Origin: Posidonia oceanica
Lineage: Eukaryota; Streptophyta; Magnoliopsida; Alismatales; Posidoniaceae
NCBI GenBank assembly: GCA_037176725.1
Contig: JAZBRS010000049.1
Location: forward strand, 18,246,001-18,310,000
Reading direction: 5' to 3'
DNA: 64,000 nucleotides
Shown here: positions 1 through 11,745 of the stretch, piece after piece
How the letters are laid out: the number at the start of each line of letters is the position of its first letter
How positions within the stretch are numbered: the first letter of the stretch is position 1
Program-made: the position numbers and the translations under genes
The notes under the pieces: model-generated
The model's input: only the letters and a program-made list of their open reading frames with translations
The model's database searches: none
Told to the model about the DNA's origin: nothing

Positions 1-715
1 GGTCAAGTGTTTTCCATCCTCAAGTATGACCAGCACTCTTAGGAAAGGACTGTCGTCCCACAACTCGATTTGGCAAATAAAGGAGTTGTATGATTAAAGA
101 ACCGGGTGAGGGAGTGAACCCTTCCTTTGCCAAACCGGGGTTTGCCTTTTAGTCAAAGTACATGTGCCTTTGTGCATTATATGAGGCCCTAAGGCGTGGG
201 CTCATTCTTGAAATTGTGAGATTTATACCTGCACACTTAACAAAAGATGTTAGTAATCACAGGTGAACCTTTCCCAGTTCCTAGGGAGATTGACTAAGTT
301 ATACCTATATAGGAGATAAAGTAATCCCTTAATCAACATGCTTGGGAACTAGGTGGAGGGAATTAGTCTTGGCCTTAGCTGAGAGATGGAAAATTGGAGC
401 CTAGTGGACGCCAATTATGAGTCATTCGTAGATGCTCTAAAGATTATTGCATAAGCAACGTCTTTTTTGAGAAGATGCACCCAAGCCGTGAGACACGCTT
501 GAGTAAGACACTATCCCTAAATCCAAGTGAATCGATTGTTGCATCACCGACCAGACTAGCTCTAGTTTTCCCTACTTACTAAGTTCTCACTTGCATGTAA
601 GGTGGATGGTACTTCCTTTTGGGTTTTCTTTGGATTTTCTAATTTTTTGGATTTTTCAGATTTTTCTGATTTTTTGGCTCTTTTTTTATTTTCTATATTT
701 TTTTTGATTTTTTGG

Positions 716-797
716 ACTTTCTATTTTTTGTCTTTTTGGGTTTTCTATTTTTTGTCTTTTTGGATTTTCTATTTTTTGTCTTTTTGGATTTTCTATG
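716..797. repeat. T-rich tandem repeat, 24-bp unit, about 3 copies
   Basis: The unit ttttctattttttgtctttt is followed by tgga or tggg and recurs about three times in a row. Looser T-rich copies extend left to about 610. It explains the Phe/Leu-rich open frame at 602-928, which is not a gene. Confidence 0.8.
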
Positions 798-1129
798 GAT
801 ATATATATTTTTTGTTTGATGAGTGTGGTCACAACCCTTTTCTTCTTAGAGGTTTGGCATCATTACCTCACATTATCCAGGGTGAGAGGGCCTTCCCTTC
901 TAACATGCTTAGTCTTTTGAGAACTTAGGACCTCATACTAGCCTTAGTTTGATTATTGTCTCCTTCATTTACTCAGTCCTTGAACTTTTAGGGTTCCCTG
1001 CCCTTGCCTGTGAGTGAGATAGGTGGAGGAGGTTTGAAGTACAGCAAGCTCTCGGCATTGGCTTGAGTTTGAGTTCCGCTCGCCAGGGTCCTAATGCGCC
1101 TTTTAATTTTCTAGAATGTTCTTTTTTTC

Positions 1130-1315
1130 TTGATTTATGGACAGCTTTCTTTGCTGCCTTCTTTTCACTCTTTGGACAGCTCTTTGCTGGCCTCTTTTAT
1201 TCTATTTTGGACAGTCTCTTTATTTCATTTTTTTTTTTCACTTGGACAGCTTCTTTGCTGCCTTCTTTCCTCTCTATTTGGATAGCTTCTTTGCTGTCTT
1301 CTTTTCTGGGCGCTT
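1130..1315. repeat. Degenerate tandem repeat, tggacagcttctttgctg unit
   Basis: About five diverged copies of a 36-44 bp unit built on tggacagcttctttgctgcc and T-rich filler. Unit lengths vary, so the array is old. The open frames at 1063-1329 and 1137-1421 are by-products. Confidence 0.65.
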
Positions 1316-1813
1316 TATTTGGCGAATAGCTCATACCACTAGCCTCTGCTTCGAGCCAGCCTTTTCCTTACCTTCCCATGCTAGTATATGTGCAGACAGG
1401 ACAAGGTTGAGGTTACCTTAGTTGTTCAGCTTCTTTTCTACTTGGGATACAACTTTCTTTCCTTGGCTAGGGTTCAGTCTCTGGTTCCTTTCTGGATTTT
1501 GGCATGCTAATTAAGGCTGTACTGTGTGTAACTTCCACGAATCTGAAGATATCTTCAGGTTGTCACAACCAGTGGTTGGACCTTCCCTGGGTGTCACGGT
1601 CTTTGCTTAAGAACCTTAGGTAGTACTTTGGCAATTCTGCTCAGTGCTCTAAGTTGTTGGGTGTAGTCCACACTCATCAATTTATTTATTTTAGGATTTT
1701 TCTAGCATTCAAGCAAAGTTTAAGGGAAGGAAAAAACAAAAGTGCAAAAGGAATGTCCTATTTACATGCTCGAACTAATTTAACCACTACCCTCAGTCGA
1801 GTTCAGTGGAACT

Positions 1814-3119
1814 TCACACCTCCCTCCCCAGATGAGGGGGCTTACCTGAGGGGTGACTGTGGAAGTCGGCCCCTGGCGTTGAGCGGTCAGGTGCTTGTGG
1901 CACATCTTTCTGTCTTTCCTTTGGTTTGCGCCCAGTCCTTGCTTTGTTGGGGTCAGTGTTGGACTTATCTTGACCCGTTTCTTGTGCTATGTCCCGGGTG
2001 GCTCGGCCATTCTTTCTAGCGCGTGCACCTCTAATCGAGCTTCTCGGAATGTAATCACTGCTATCTCCATTAGGCTCTCCATTAACCTCTCCTTCATGAC
2101 TGTAGTGTTCATAACTACCCCTAGTGTACCCACTTGTAGGATCAGGCGGCTAGGGAGGAGGATTGGTTTCTGCTTGTAGATTTTGGTAGAATGAGTTGAG
2201 TGCAGCCTCTACTTCATACCAGTCTGAATCTGCATACTCATCATAGAGGGGTGATTGGCCTTCTTGGATCAAGTCCCGGAACATCTGAGGGTTTGGAGTA
2301 GGCATTGAGGGTGCTTTAGGCTCACCATCTTCTTTTCCCGATGGGTCCTACCCTGGATCTGCTTGTATGGATTGGATAGTTATAAATTCAGACCGAGCAG
2401 CTGATAGGATGTCCTCAACTTCTGCGTGAGCTATCACATGATCGAACACGGGATCTTGATGTATCTGCATTGTTTGTTGTCCCTCCTGAGCTGCCCTCAA
2501 CCTTTCTTTAAGCACAGACCATATAATTTTACCCTTGTCATTAAGATTGTGTATTTTATCTTTGACAGTGAAACATTCCTCAGGGCTATGCCCATTATTT
2601 TGGTGGTAGGGGCAGTGCTTGGTCATGTCAGCATTTGGAGGACTTGGTCTGGGCTCTAGGAGCTGCAGATCTCCACTTTCAATCAACATCCTGAATACAT
2701 CGGGGATTGATTCAGGAAGTGACGGGTAGTTTTGTCTTTGAGGGCCTTTGTAGTTTCATGGTGGAGGAACATTATGGTAACTCCTCTACCCCTGTTGTTG
2801 ATTGCTTGACTGTCCTTGTTGAGCACACATCGGGTATGGAGGCTGTTGTTGTTGGCACTGTTGGCATTGCCCCTCTTGGTCTTGTTGATGCTACGCTGAC
2901 TGTACTAACTGTCCTTGGTACTCTAATGGTTTCCCTTGAGCCGGAACTGGGTATTCAGGTTGGTATCGAAAATTCCTCTACCCCTTCTATCCTTGTCAAG
3001 CCAAGACCTGTGCCGTAGTGTAACCAGTGGTCTTCTTCTTGCCTCTTTCCTCAAGTTTTAAGAATGGTAAGTCAACTTTGTTGTGGAGGACTCTTGTAGC
3101 TCGTTCGTACAGTTGGTAG
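1814..3119 (-). pseudogene. gag: Segment X: C-terminal gag relic, Tat-like, several stops
   Basis: Read on the minus strand, one frame runs from the B insertion point at 3119 to a TGA at 1814-1816, with several internal stops (for example TAG at 2348-2350). It encodes a Q/P-rich stretch, then a zinc knuckle of the CX2HX4HX4C kind (CPYHQNNGHSPEEC, about 2572-2613), then a K/E-rich segment and an acidic stretch containing DEYADSDWYEVE. This is the layout of the C-terminal half of gag in Tat-type Ty3/gypsy elements. The 5' part of gag was displaced by insertion of B and would lie right of the window. The frame ends near a splice-donor-like CAG|GTAAGC at 1845/1846. The family is distinct from A, B and C: the knuckle residues differ and the flanks do not align by eye. 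Confidence 0.65.
3115..3119. repeat. Left target-site duplication of element B (ggtag)
   Basis: Five bases immediately before the TGTAGACAC start of the B LTR. The matching right copy should lie beyond the window, after the rest of the split 3' LTR, so this is inferred from position only. Confidence 0.45.
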
Positions 3120-4170
3120 TGTAGACACTCCATTTTGACAGCCTGGAAGATGGTGGTTTCTCTTGCAAGCTCGCTCAAACCCTGGGATAGCCAATCTCAC
3201 CTAAAACCACCCAAAACCTTCACCCAAGCCCACCTAAGCCTTAGCCCACACTTATCCAAGGCCCAAAAACCAAAGCAAAGCCCAACTTAGGCCTTTCTCC
3301 TCATAGGCTCGTTGGACGCAGGCATGGCCAGCGTCCAATGAGTCGGGAGTTGCAGTGGCCACTGCCACCTTTGGCTCACCACCTCCGTCCATCCATCCAC
3401 CCATACCACACTTACTAGCCGTCCGCTCACCTCACTACAGCCACCCGCTAGGTGCCAAGCCCACATGCTCCCTACCACAGCGTCCATTCCTCTACCGGCA
3501 GGTCTTCGGCTCTCACAGCACCCACTGCCACCGCTGCTTGCGTCCTACCACCACCGCGACTTTGGCCACCTCTGGACAAGCCCCACTTACTCACCTGACA
3601 TGCCTTGTAGCCTCCCCACTCACGCCATGCCTTGCCAACACCTCTGCCACCCCTGCCAATGCCGCTGCCATCTTTCCAGCAGAACCCAACAAAACGAAAA
3701 CTTGACCGCCATTTGCAGACCACCACATGCATTTGCAAGAGAATTCGCAGCCTCCCAAGCCTTGAGTGAACTACCACGAGTGCACCCAAGCCTCCAGCGA
3801 CCTCTCTCGAGCTTCCCTTGCGTCCCAAGAGCTCGCCAGAGTAGCCACTACCGCCTTCTTCCTCGCTTCTGGCCAATTGCAAATAGCGCTTTTCGACTGT
3901 GTACAGGTGCATTTTTCTTCACCTCTAGCTAGCATGTGCACGTAGTAGTATGTTAGACTAGTTTGCACGCACGCACGCCCCCTTGGTTGGCCGGAAAAGA
4001 CTCAGCCACCGGTCGCGAGGAGGAGGAGGTGGGTGGTGCAATCCACCCACCCATTTCTGGTGCCGAGCATATGGACATGCTCGTCGTCACTCCCTCTTGC
4101 TTCCTAGCAAGTTGGTTTGGGATTTTTGGTTGCCTTGGCCATAGATCTTGCTTGAGAAACTTCCTGACTT

Positions 4171-5612
4171 GTTGGACGTGTGTTCTGGTGCGTCCAATGT
4201 TTGACGCGCCATGAGATGGCGTCCAACACCCCTACATGCCATCTTATTTATTTTCTTTCTTTGCTTCTATATTGCTGTGGTCTAAATGCTTTTAACTGTG
4301 GATTATTGTTACAAGCTTTCTTTCATGCCCTTAGATGCCATGCCATGTCTAATATAGGATTTTGATCTTAGTTTGGATCCATTGTTGCATGCTTCTGATT
4401 TGCCTTGCTGCTTCCCTGTGTAGGACGCTGGAATGCATCGCGTCCTACGTTGGACGCTGGTGTATCCAACGTCCTATGCTTCTGCTTGGTTGCACCTACT
4501 TAAATGCTCAATTATTGCATGTATTTATGATGCTTACTTGATCCATGTATGCATGCCCGAGTTTAGCCTATTTTTAGTAGCTTCGATGCATGCTTAAGTG
4601 GTTTTGGGATCCATTGGACACGGCTGGTAACTGCATTCTATGTTGGACGCAGTTGCTTACTGCATCCTATTCATATGCATGTCTGCCTTTGCTTTGATGC
4701 TTGCATGATGCTTTATTTTTTCAAGTTTGTTGCTTGATCCATGCATGCAAGTTCATCTCTTGGGTCTTGTGACCACGGCTTCCAGGTTTGCAAGGTTTTG
4801 ATCTCAGTTTGCATGTAGGTTTCCTTTGGGTCTGTTCCCAGGGTGTTGGACGCTGATGGTGCTAGCATCCTACATAGGATGCAGGCATTGCAGCGTCCAA
4901 CGCACCAACTGGCCTTCTGTTTATTTCTTTATTTTCTCGCCACCCTAGTTTGAATGCTATGTTTGTGCGGATCATCTAGCATGTTTCCCTTTATGCCATC
5001 CACATGCTATGCTTTAATCTTGCTTTGATCTTGGCTTGTTTCTCATTTCTGTATCTCAGTTTGACCTGCCTAGGTGTAGGATGCTAGAGTTCCTAGCATC
5101 CTATGTTGGACGTTGGTAGAGCTCGCGTCTTACTCCCCAGTTCATCTGCTGGCATCTTGTATCTTATTGTCTACATTATTTTGGGATGTTTAGCTAGCTC
5201 ATGTGCGTGCATGCTATTCCATGGGTTTTCTTTCAGCTTCTTACAGGTTTGCATCGCATTTTGATCATCTTGCATGTTGCAGTTTGCTTGTTTCTGTTGG
5301 CTAGGTGTTGGACGCAGAATGCTCTGGCGTCCTATGTTGGACGCTGGGTATTCTAGCGTCCAACACTCTGTAGCATTTTAAGTCCTGTTTATGCTTGCAT
5401 CTTGCCCCTAAATCTTTTCTGGTTATTTATTCTGCTTGCCTAGCATGATCTGCATATCTACCAATGCCATGTTGCACTTGCATCACATTCATGCATCTAG
5501 AATACATTGATTTCCAAAATTGCATGTGTTCTTTGTTGTTTGCCTCCAATAAGTGTTGGACGCTCGCTGTCCCTACGTCTAACATTGGATGCAGGTCATT
5601 GCTACGTCCAAC
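4171..5612. repeat. Seven double-hairpin modules in the B 5' LTR
   Basis: Each module is about 58 bp and consists of two short inverted repeats side by side, consensus arms TTGGACGC and GCGTCCAA with 8-12 nt between. Modules start at about 4171, 4420, 4613, 4844, 5075, 5306 and 5553, giving spacings of 249, 193, 231, 231, 231 and 247 bp. Several carry paired changes in both arms, such as TAGGACGC with GCGTCCTA at 4420 and TAGGATGC with GCATCCTA at 5075. A single-hairpin relative lies at about 3313-3340. Similar modules are in the C LTR; none was seen in A or D. Confidence 0.8.
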
Positions 5613-6291
5613 ACTTACAGTTGGCTAAACTCTGTTTTAAAGTGCCGATTTGGTTTTGCTTGTCGCCTTCTGCATTTTATCGCCTCCGATGCATGCCTCG
5701 ACACCCATGTGTGCTGTCGGACCCTAGTTTTTGGCTTTACACCCCGCATCGCCTGTTTTCCCGTGGTTTCTCACCTTGGACTTGTTTTCCTTTGCATGTC
5801 ACTCGCATTGCATGGTTTTCTTCATAGTTTTGTTTCACCGCCTGCATTTGCATTAGGACGGTGATGCTTACTGTCTCTAGTTCTTACGAACCATGGTTCG
5901 CCCAGTTCGGAACGCAGGTAGCATTGCTGAGCTCATAGGCTGCACGTTTAATTCCCTATGCATAGCATTCAGGCATTTAGGCATTTAAAGCATTAGGCAT
6001 GTATAGCATCTATCGCCCTATGGGCGTACAGTTAAAAGCAATCATTGCCGAAATTCCTGCATATGCGAGCGAGATGCCTAGAAAGACTGATTCTTGGACG
6101 TATCGGGGGTGCCTAACACCTTCCCCGTGCATAACAGGAGTCCTTGCCCTTTCTCTTGGCCTGCAATGACCATTATGCCCTCATCCTAGGCACGAGTCAT
6201 AGCATTGCATAGCATCGCATCCTTTTTGCATGGTTTTGCATGTCTTTCATGCATTTCCTGTTTTCCTTGTCTCTCGATTTAATAGACATGG

Positions 6292-6301
6292 TGGCGACTC
6301 T
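6292..6301 (+). promoter_or_regulatory. Primer-binding-site mimic inside the B LTR
   Basis: TGGCGACTCT equals the first ten bases of a tRNA-Arg primer binding site and lies about 165 nt before the real one, in a conserved AATAGAC..TGGTGGCGACTC context. The function is unknown. Confidence 0.5.
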
Positions 6302-6456
6302 GATTTGTCTTATCTTTCTTTTTTTCCTCTTTTTCCAGCATTTCTGAGTAGAGTTTCCTTCCTCGGATCCAGCTGCTAATAGTGAAGCTATTTCCGATCG
6401 GTGTATGTGAGCTTTGGCATTGTGCATGGACGATCCGAATTTCAGGATTACTACAG

Positions 6457-6474
6457 TGACGACTATGCTAGGGA
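6457..6474 (+). promoter_or_regulatory. Element B primer binding site, decayed
   Basis: TGACGACTATGCTAGGGA follows the LTR end after one base. It corresponds to TGGCGACTCCGCTGGGGA of element A, with four to five substitutions. Position and residual match identify it as the tRNA-Arg site where minus-strand DNA synthesis would have begun. Confidence 0.75.
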
Positions 6475-7899
6475 GACTGCACTCTGGCTTTCATTTTGGC
6501 CTTCTCGCCACTTGGATTTTGCATCTTTTGCTTGCTTTGTCTTTACTTATTTGCTTGCTTATCCTTGCTTTATTTCTTGCATTATGCATACTTAAATACA
6601 TGCTTGGCGCACTATGCATGCCTTTTGAGTGGTAAATGTTTTGTTTTACACAAATACTATGCCACTACACATGCACATGCCATGCATACCTGCATTTTGA
6701 TATGATATGTGTTTTCCCTTCACTATCATGTCCACTACACTTGCACATGCCATGCAAATGCTATGCACATGCCTTTCGCCTTGCTGTGTGATTGCTTGCA
6801 TGCCACGACTTCTTGTTTCTCTCCCCTTCATGCTTATGCCATGCCTAGGATAGTAGAAACATGCTTGCTCCTCTTTTGCTTAATATAAAAGCCACAATAA
6901 AGCCAAGCAACAACATCTAAGCACAACTAGAGTCAAAACTTGCAAATTTCCCCCTTTGGTTAAATAAAATGCAAGTAAAACACTCTAATGCACTCACATG
7001 ATCATCATTCTAGAAAGCATGCATTCTTCTCATCTGAGTCTACCCACAGTCTGTGAAGGACGGTCCCGGCCTCTTGCCCTACTGCTTTGGCATGGCGCAA
7101 GTCAGTCGGTCTGTCCCCCCTTGTCAGGGGTCGTGTCGGTGCTAGTGGAGGGTACGACCCATGCTTTTGGTACGGTCGAGGCCACCAATGCACCACTCCA
7201 TCGCTGCCTGAGCTGTGGCCAGGATTTAGATGAGGACCCACTCTTGTCTGACCTAGAGTCTGTCTAAGCCCACTACCCATGAGTGCGTCCTAGTAGGCTG
7301 CCTACTCAAGACATGCATGGTAAGAGAGTGCATATTAGGGCATTCATCTACACACGTGCCATTCATGCCACTACTAATAACTCTTTTTGCATCCAACCTC
7401 TAACGCATTTATTGGTTTTGCAGGTAGGTGCGGGTTCCTCAGCCAAGATCTCGAGTGTCCCTCCTCTCTGTCTCTGGGCTATCAATCACCTCCGATAATA
7501 GCTCGCCTTAGGTCTCGTGTCCCTGCCTTCAGCCGTAGACCTGTTCACATTTGCTCGCTGTCCGTTATTACCCAACATACCGATGAGCCCTCTTCCTTTT
7601 TGGCGTCAGGGGAGATACCAACTTGGTCTCTCCTTCCCCTGCTTTGATGTCCCCTGTCTCTTCTCCACTTCTAGTGCAAGAGACTTCCCAGCCCCTCTAT
7701 TTGGAACAAGGGTCGACCCCACTTGACCTGGAGCTTGTCATCGAGTTAACCGCAGTGACTGCCACTCGGGCTCCAGAAGCGTCGCCTTCTGTTCCATCCT
7801 AGGGCCTTCCCATTTTGGGAATCTAGCCTTCTGTGACTGCTTCTTGCATAGGATCTACTCCTATTGCTTCCTTGATTGCCATGCCCCCTTAGGCGGACA
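6475..7899 (+). other. Element B leader (5' untranslated region)
   Basis: Non-coding leader between primer binding site and gag. It contains CATGC-rich DNA, a gttaaataaaatgcaagtaaaa motif region near 6960, and a roughly 250-bp block (about 7018-7270) that is clearly conserved in the leaders of A and C. The block includes a short hairpin, CCCC with AGGGG around ttgtc, near 7115. Gag may begin somewhere in 7650-7900, but its N-terminus is too decayed to place. Confidence 0.6.
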
Positions 7900-9819
7900 C
7901 CCTTTTGCATCCCGGCCCGTCGGTCGTTTATTTCCCTGCCTCGCAAGCACAACGTTTATTAGCTAAGGTTGATAGGCTGCGAAGCATGGCTCTCGCACTC
8001 GACCCGACTGCGACCCACTCTTCCCATCTGACCCCTGAGGTTCCGGTGCAGCCCGCTATAGCTCTACAGGCTCACCACACTGCACTTCCGCCCTCGTCAT
8101 TGCCACAACTTTTCACGGCTTTGGCGTTACGAGTGCTTTATCTGCCTCCTGTGTCTGCACAACACTTTGCATAGCATGCAACTCCTTCATTTGGTGGCTA
8201 GTCTTTTGGATTGGCAGGGGCACAGCACCCCTTAGGTCCATTGCCTGGCGTCGTGCCAGTGCAACAGTTGCTGCTCCCACGCACGACACCTCACACTGCA
8301 CAGCATACTATCTATCCATCTCCTTTGCATCAGGTTCAGACCCATGCATACATATCACTGCACTTTACACCCTCGCACGGGTATGCTGGCCCTCGCGCTA
8401 CGACACCAGGTGGCATGATGGTGGATCCGGAGGAGCGCTTTTGTGCGACCCACACAGCATACGTTGTCCCTGCCTCTGCTGCACAACCATCACTAGTAGC
8501 AGCTTTAGATGCCTTCCTCACCAGGTTGGATAATCTAGAAGAAGCATTTCATAGAGTGCAAGGCACGGACCGCTAGTCCTATCAATTCCGGGACCTCTGC
8601 TACTTTCCAGAGGCCGCACTCCCTTCGAATTTCGCATCCTGAAATTTGATAAATACAATGGTAGAGGCTGCCCCCATCTCGCATCTGAAGGCATACTGTA
8701 GGGACCTTGCTCAGCTGCAGGTTGATGAAAGGCTCCTTATTCGCCTGTTTCAGAAGAGTTTGACCGGCCCCGCGCTCAAGTGGTTGACTTCCCTTGACAT
8801 GGCTGCGGTTCAGACTTGGACTGATATTTCTCAGGCTTTCCTTGAGCAGTATTCTTTCAACCTCGACTTGATCCCCAAGAGGGAGGATCTTGTCACCATC
8901 CGGTAGAGGCCCCAAGAGTCATTTGGGGAGTATGTCGGTCGCTGGTGCTCCACAGCCGCCTAGGTTAGAGATAGACCCTCCGAGGAGGATTCTATCGAGA
9001 TGATCATCAAAGGAACACTGCCAGTGACTGGGACTCTGCTTTGCATTCAGCACATCACTAGTCATGCATCGTTGATTAGGGCTGGCATCCGTATGGAGAG
9101 CTCACTACAAAGTGGGCATTTCCCTGCAATTTCTACAATGGCTAGGTAGGCCAACAACACCAGCAATAGCCGCAGCAGCAACAACAACAACGACTCCGCT
9201 TCCGGCTACCCCAGACAGCACGCCGATCCTCCCGAAGAGCCTGCCTATGCAGCGAGTCAGCCAGCCCCTTTTTCCGCTAGAGCACGCACCTAGCTATGCA
9301 CCCACTGCACACACTGCCACCGTCGAGCCAGTGCATCACGTTGCACCAGCTCGGTAGGGATAACAGCCTAAGCAGAGATGAGGCTGCCACACTAAGAGCA
9401 ACTTCACTCCACTTGGTGAACCACTAAGCGCCGTCTTTCCTCAGGTTGTGTCACTTCTGATGCTCCTGGAAACTTGCCTGCCACCAAACCCTCTGCCAGG
9501 GTGGTACGATGCGAGCAAGCACTACGATTACCATCGAGCTGCGGGGCACTCGACGGATAATTGCCACACTCTTCGGGATGTCGTTCAGAACCTGATTGAC
9601 AATGGAGTCCTCGTTGTCAGTCCACAGGAGGCTGCACATACACATGCACTTGCACTCGCACACCCTAGTGTAGCCGGCCCTTCCTTTTCCGAGCCTGCAG
9701 GCTTCGAAGATCCTGGAACCTCGGGGGTCTTCTCCCTCGCTTTGGTCTTCTCTGAGTCCAGCTCTACCCCAATGGATCCTTTTGATCCCATCGATGTAAT
9801 CTCCTTTTCCTTTTCCTAG
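7900..9819 (+). pseudogene. gag: Element B gag, dead
   Basis: Alignment by eye to the gag of A is good from about 7930. The capsid-like core (Retrotrans_gag family) lies around 8600-9060, with the recognisable piece LIRLFQKSLTGPALKWL. The frame is broken by a frameshift near 8630 and by TAG at 8574, 8904, 8961, 9147 and 9355; most stand where A has a CAG or CAA glutamine codon. The zinc knuckle at about 9520-9570 reads YDYHRAAGHSTDNC, so the first metal-binding Cys is replaced by Tyr. The frame ends at 9817-9819. Gag would have formed the particle and bound RNA; this copy cannot. Confidence 0.8.
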
Positions 9820-10222
9820 TTCGTTTGAGGGACGCTCGGAAGTGCAGCAACAGCATCGACAGCAAGCTCGGTCGCAGCGCCATCCAGGTCAGCTTCTCTT
9901 CTAGCTCCAGCAGCTCCAGTGCTCCTTGCACTACCCTCAGCAGCACCAGTGCTCCTCGTACTGCCATCAGCAGATCCAGCAGCCCTAGTGCTCCCCACGC
10001 TACTGACAGCAGATCCTACCGACGGCATCAGCAGCGTAGGGATGGACCCAGCACCTCCCACCCGAGGTCGCTGACAGGTAAGTCCCTCTTACCTCTCTTT
10101 CGTTTCCTACACTGTCTTTCCTTTTCGTTTCATTTTGTTTTTTGCATTTTCTTGCCTTGTCAGAAAATCATAAAAACCATAAAATCAACAAAACCTAAAA
10201 ACATGCATTCTGCATCGGGCTG
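9820..10222 (+). other. Element B post-gag remnant with splice-donor-like site
   Basis: A CAG-rich, Ser/Ala-rich stretch (9830-10060) follows gag and ends at CAG|GTAAGT (10073-10081), a consensus plant 5' splice site followed by pyrimidine-rich DNA. Introns between the gag-protease and pol parts are known in Ogre elements. Here no protease or RT follows, so a functional intron is conjecture. Confidence 0.4.
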
Positions 10223-10320
10223 ATATCCCTAACTATTCGGCGATAGGTCTGTTAACCTATCATCGTTGGGCTGATATCTCTAACTATTCAGCGATAGGTC
10301 CGTCAACTTATCACCTGGCA
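10223..10320 (+). repeat. Two hairpin-pair units of the 3' untranslated family
   Basis: Two copies of a unit reading gggctgatatccctaacta followed by ttcggcgataggt and a second arm. The second hairpin has arms GATAGGT (10242-10248) and ACCTATC (10255-10261). The same unit recurs at 11746-13610. Confidence 0.7.
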
Positions 10321-11745
10321 CATATCAATCACCTTGAATGCATACCAATCATCTTGCACATATCTGTCATCATGCATTGTCATTTATTGCATGTACATAT
10401 CATTTCTTGCAATCCACAAAAGCCAAAAAAATCAAGAAAATAAAAATAACAAAAATATTTTCTTCGCCTTACTACTGGTTTTCCCTTTTTTATGTTTTCC
10501 TAAAACAAAGACCATAAAAATATAAAACCAATGCAAAAACATGTTTGTCCCTTCCCCTTCTAAAAAATACAAAACCCATAAACATTTGTATAATTAGAAA
10601 CCCGACTTTGGACAAATAAGCAGCAACGCTTAGAGGATGTCAAGCAGTGACAATCTCAGGCAGGTCTCACCCGAGCAGTGCCATCTCTTGCATGTGGCTA
10701 CATAGTAAGACTAAGAGCAGAACAAAGTGACTCGCGGAGCTCAAAGCTCCCAAAGCGAGATCCACCTTATCAAGAGAGTCCACTAGACATGGAGAGGACC
10801 AAAGCAGAGCAGAGCATAGCCAGAGGCTGCAAGCACACATAGCAGAGGCTGAAGGTGTACGTTGATCAGCCGAACTCTCAACGCCTCACCCAGAACCACT
10901 ACCCCAAGAGGGCGAAGTCATGCATATCCAAAAGAATATAGATCATGTGAGCAAAAAAAATGATAACATGATATGCATGCTAAGCACAAAAGAAAAATGC
11001 AGAAAGAAGTTGAAGAAAGAAGGTGCTCATGAGAGGAGTGACTCAGACGAGCATCGAAGCCCCTCAGCTATCAACTTCAAGCACCGCATTGCCAACTGCA
11101 TGGGATGCATTATCAGGAGGACCTCGCCCCACCCTTCAAGTGAAGCAGCATGCTCCAATCCCTTATGCAGACAACTCTACCCCCTTGGCAGGCTAGATGC
11201 AACTCCAGTTACTCATGAGGGGAAAAGAAAAATCTATTCCGTGAGCGTTAGAAGCGGTAGCTGGTCCCCAAGGAATTGAGACGGAGGCTAAGAAGCTACA
11301 CTCAACGCTTCTGCTACCCATGTAGCCAAAGGCTATACTCTGCAAAGCTGAAGCCTCATCTCGAACCAAGAGTGAGAAAGAGAGCCACCGACCACAACTC
11401 GGCATGGCGTCGCTCGAGGATCGAGTCTCCTGAGTCAGAAAATGCATAAGCACCCTCTTGGCAACAGCTGCTTTAAGTCCAAAGCCACCAAAACATTCAT
11501 GCTGTAATATATTTTTATCTTCCCTTCTCCCTGTTTTCGAAAATCAGAGCCAAGGATGAGCACTTTTGCCTGCCTCACTCAGAGGTTCCGCGCTTTTCAA
11601 ATTTTGCCACCCATCGCGTTGGGTAGGTTCGTGATGATCGGCATGTCCATTGTTTGCCACCCTGTGACGTTGCATTGCATGCCCACACTGAAACCATTGC
11701 ACGCCTACCACGATGGGTTCTTGTTTTCTCTCTGCATCATTTTAC
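10321..11745 (+). other. Element B 3' untranslated region, no gene seen
   Basis: AT-rich DNA with short A-runs (10420-10600), then a less repetitive stretch (10620-11550) with no long open frame and no recognisable protein. It occupies the place of pol in a complete Tat element; nothing in it matches RT or integrase. Confidence 0.5.

Larger units (their letters stand above)
1..1813. other. Segment X, unassigned AT-rich non-coding DNA
   Basis: No credible coding sequence is visible. The short open frames at 602-928, 1063-1421 and 1654-2019 are low-complexity, Phe/Leu/Ser-rich readings of T-rich DNA. The stretch holds two small tandem arrays, listed separately. Because a minus-strand gag lies immediately to the right, this is most likely the downstream non-coding part of the same old retrotransposon; its A-rich minus strand resembles the purine-rich stretch found downstream of the coding region in element A (33040-33300). 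That assignment is inference; no LTR end could be identified here. Confidence 0.4.
3120..6455 (+). repeat. Element B 5' LTR (3336 bp)
   Basis: It starts TGTAGACACTCC and ends GGATTACTACA directly before the primer binding site. The 3' LTR copy at 15113-17148 aligns with 3120-5055. In order it contains a C-rich, CpG-bearing segment (3330-3900), seven double-hairpin modules (4171-5612), a block around 6090-6150 (gtgcctaacaccttcccc) shared by every LTR in the window, and a primer-binding-site mimic at 6292-6301. Open frames inside it (for example 3465-3932) recur in the 3' LTR but show no protein-family features. Confidence 0.9.

Noticed and set aside
3465..3932. 155-residue plus and 146-residue minus frames in the B LTR, repeated at 15334-15987
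   Set aside because: Preserved only because the LTR is duplicated. Frames differ in length between the two copies and no domain is recognisable.
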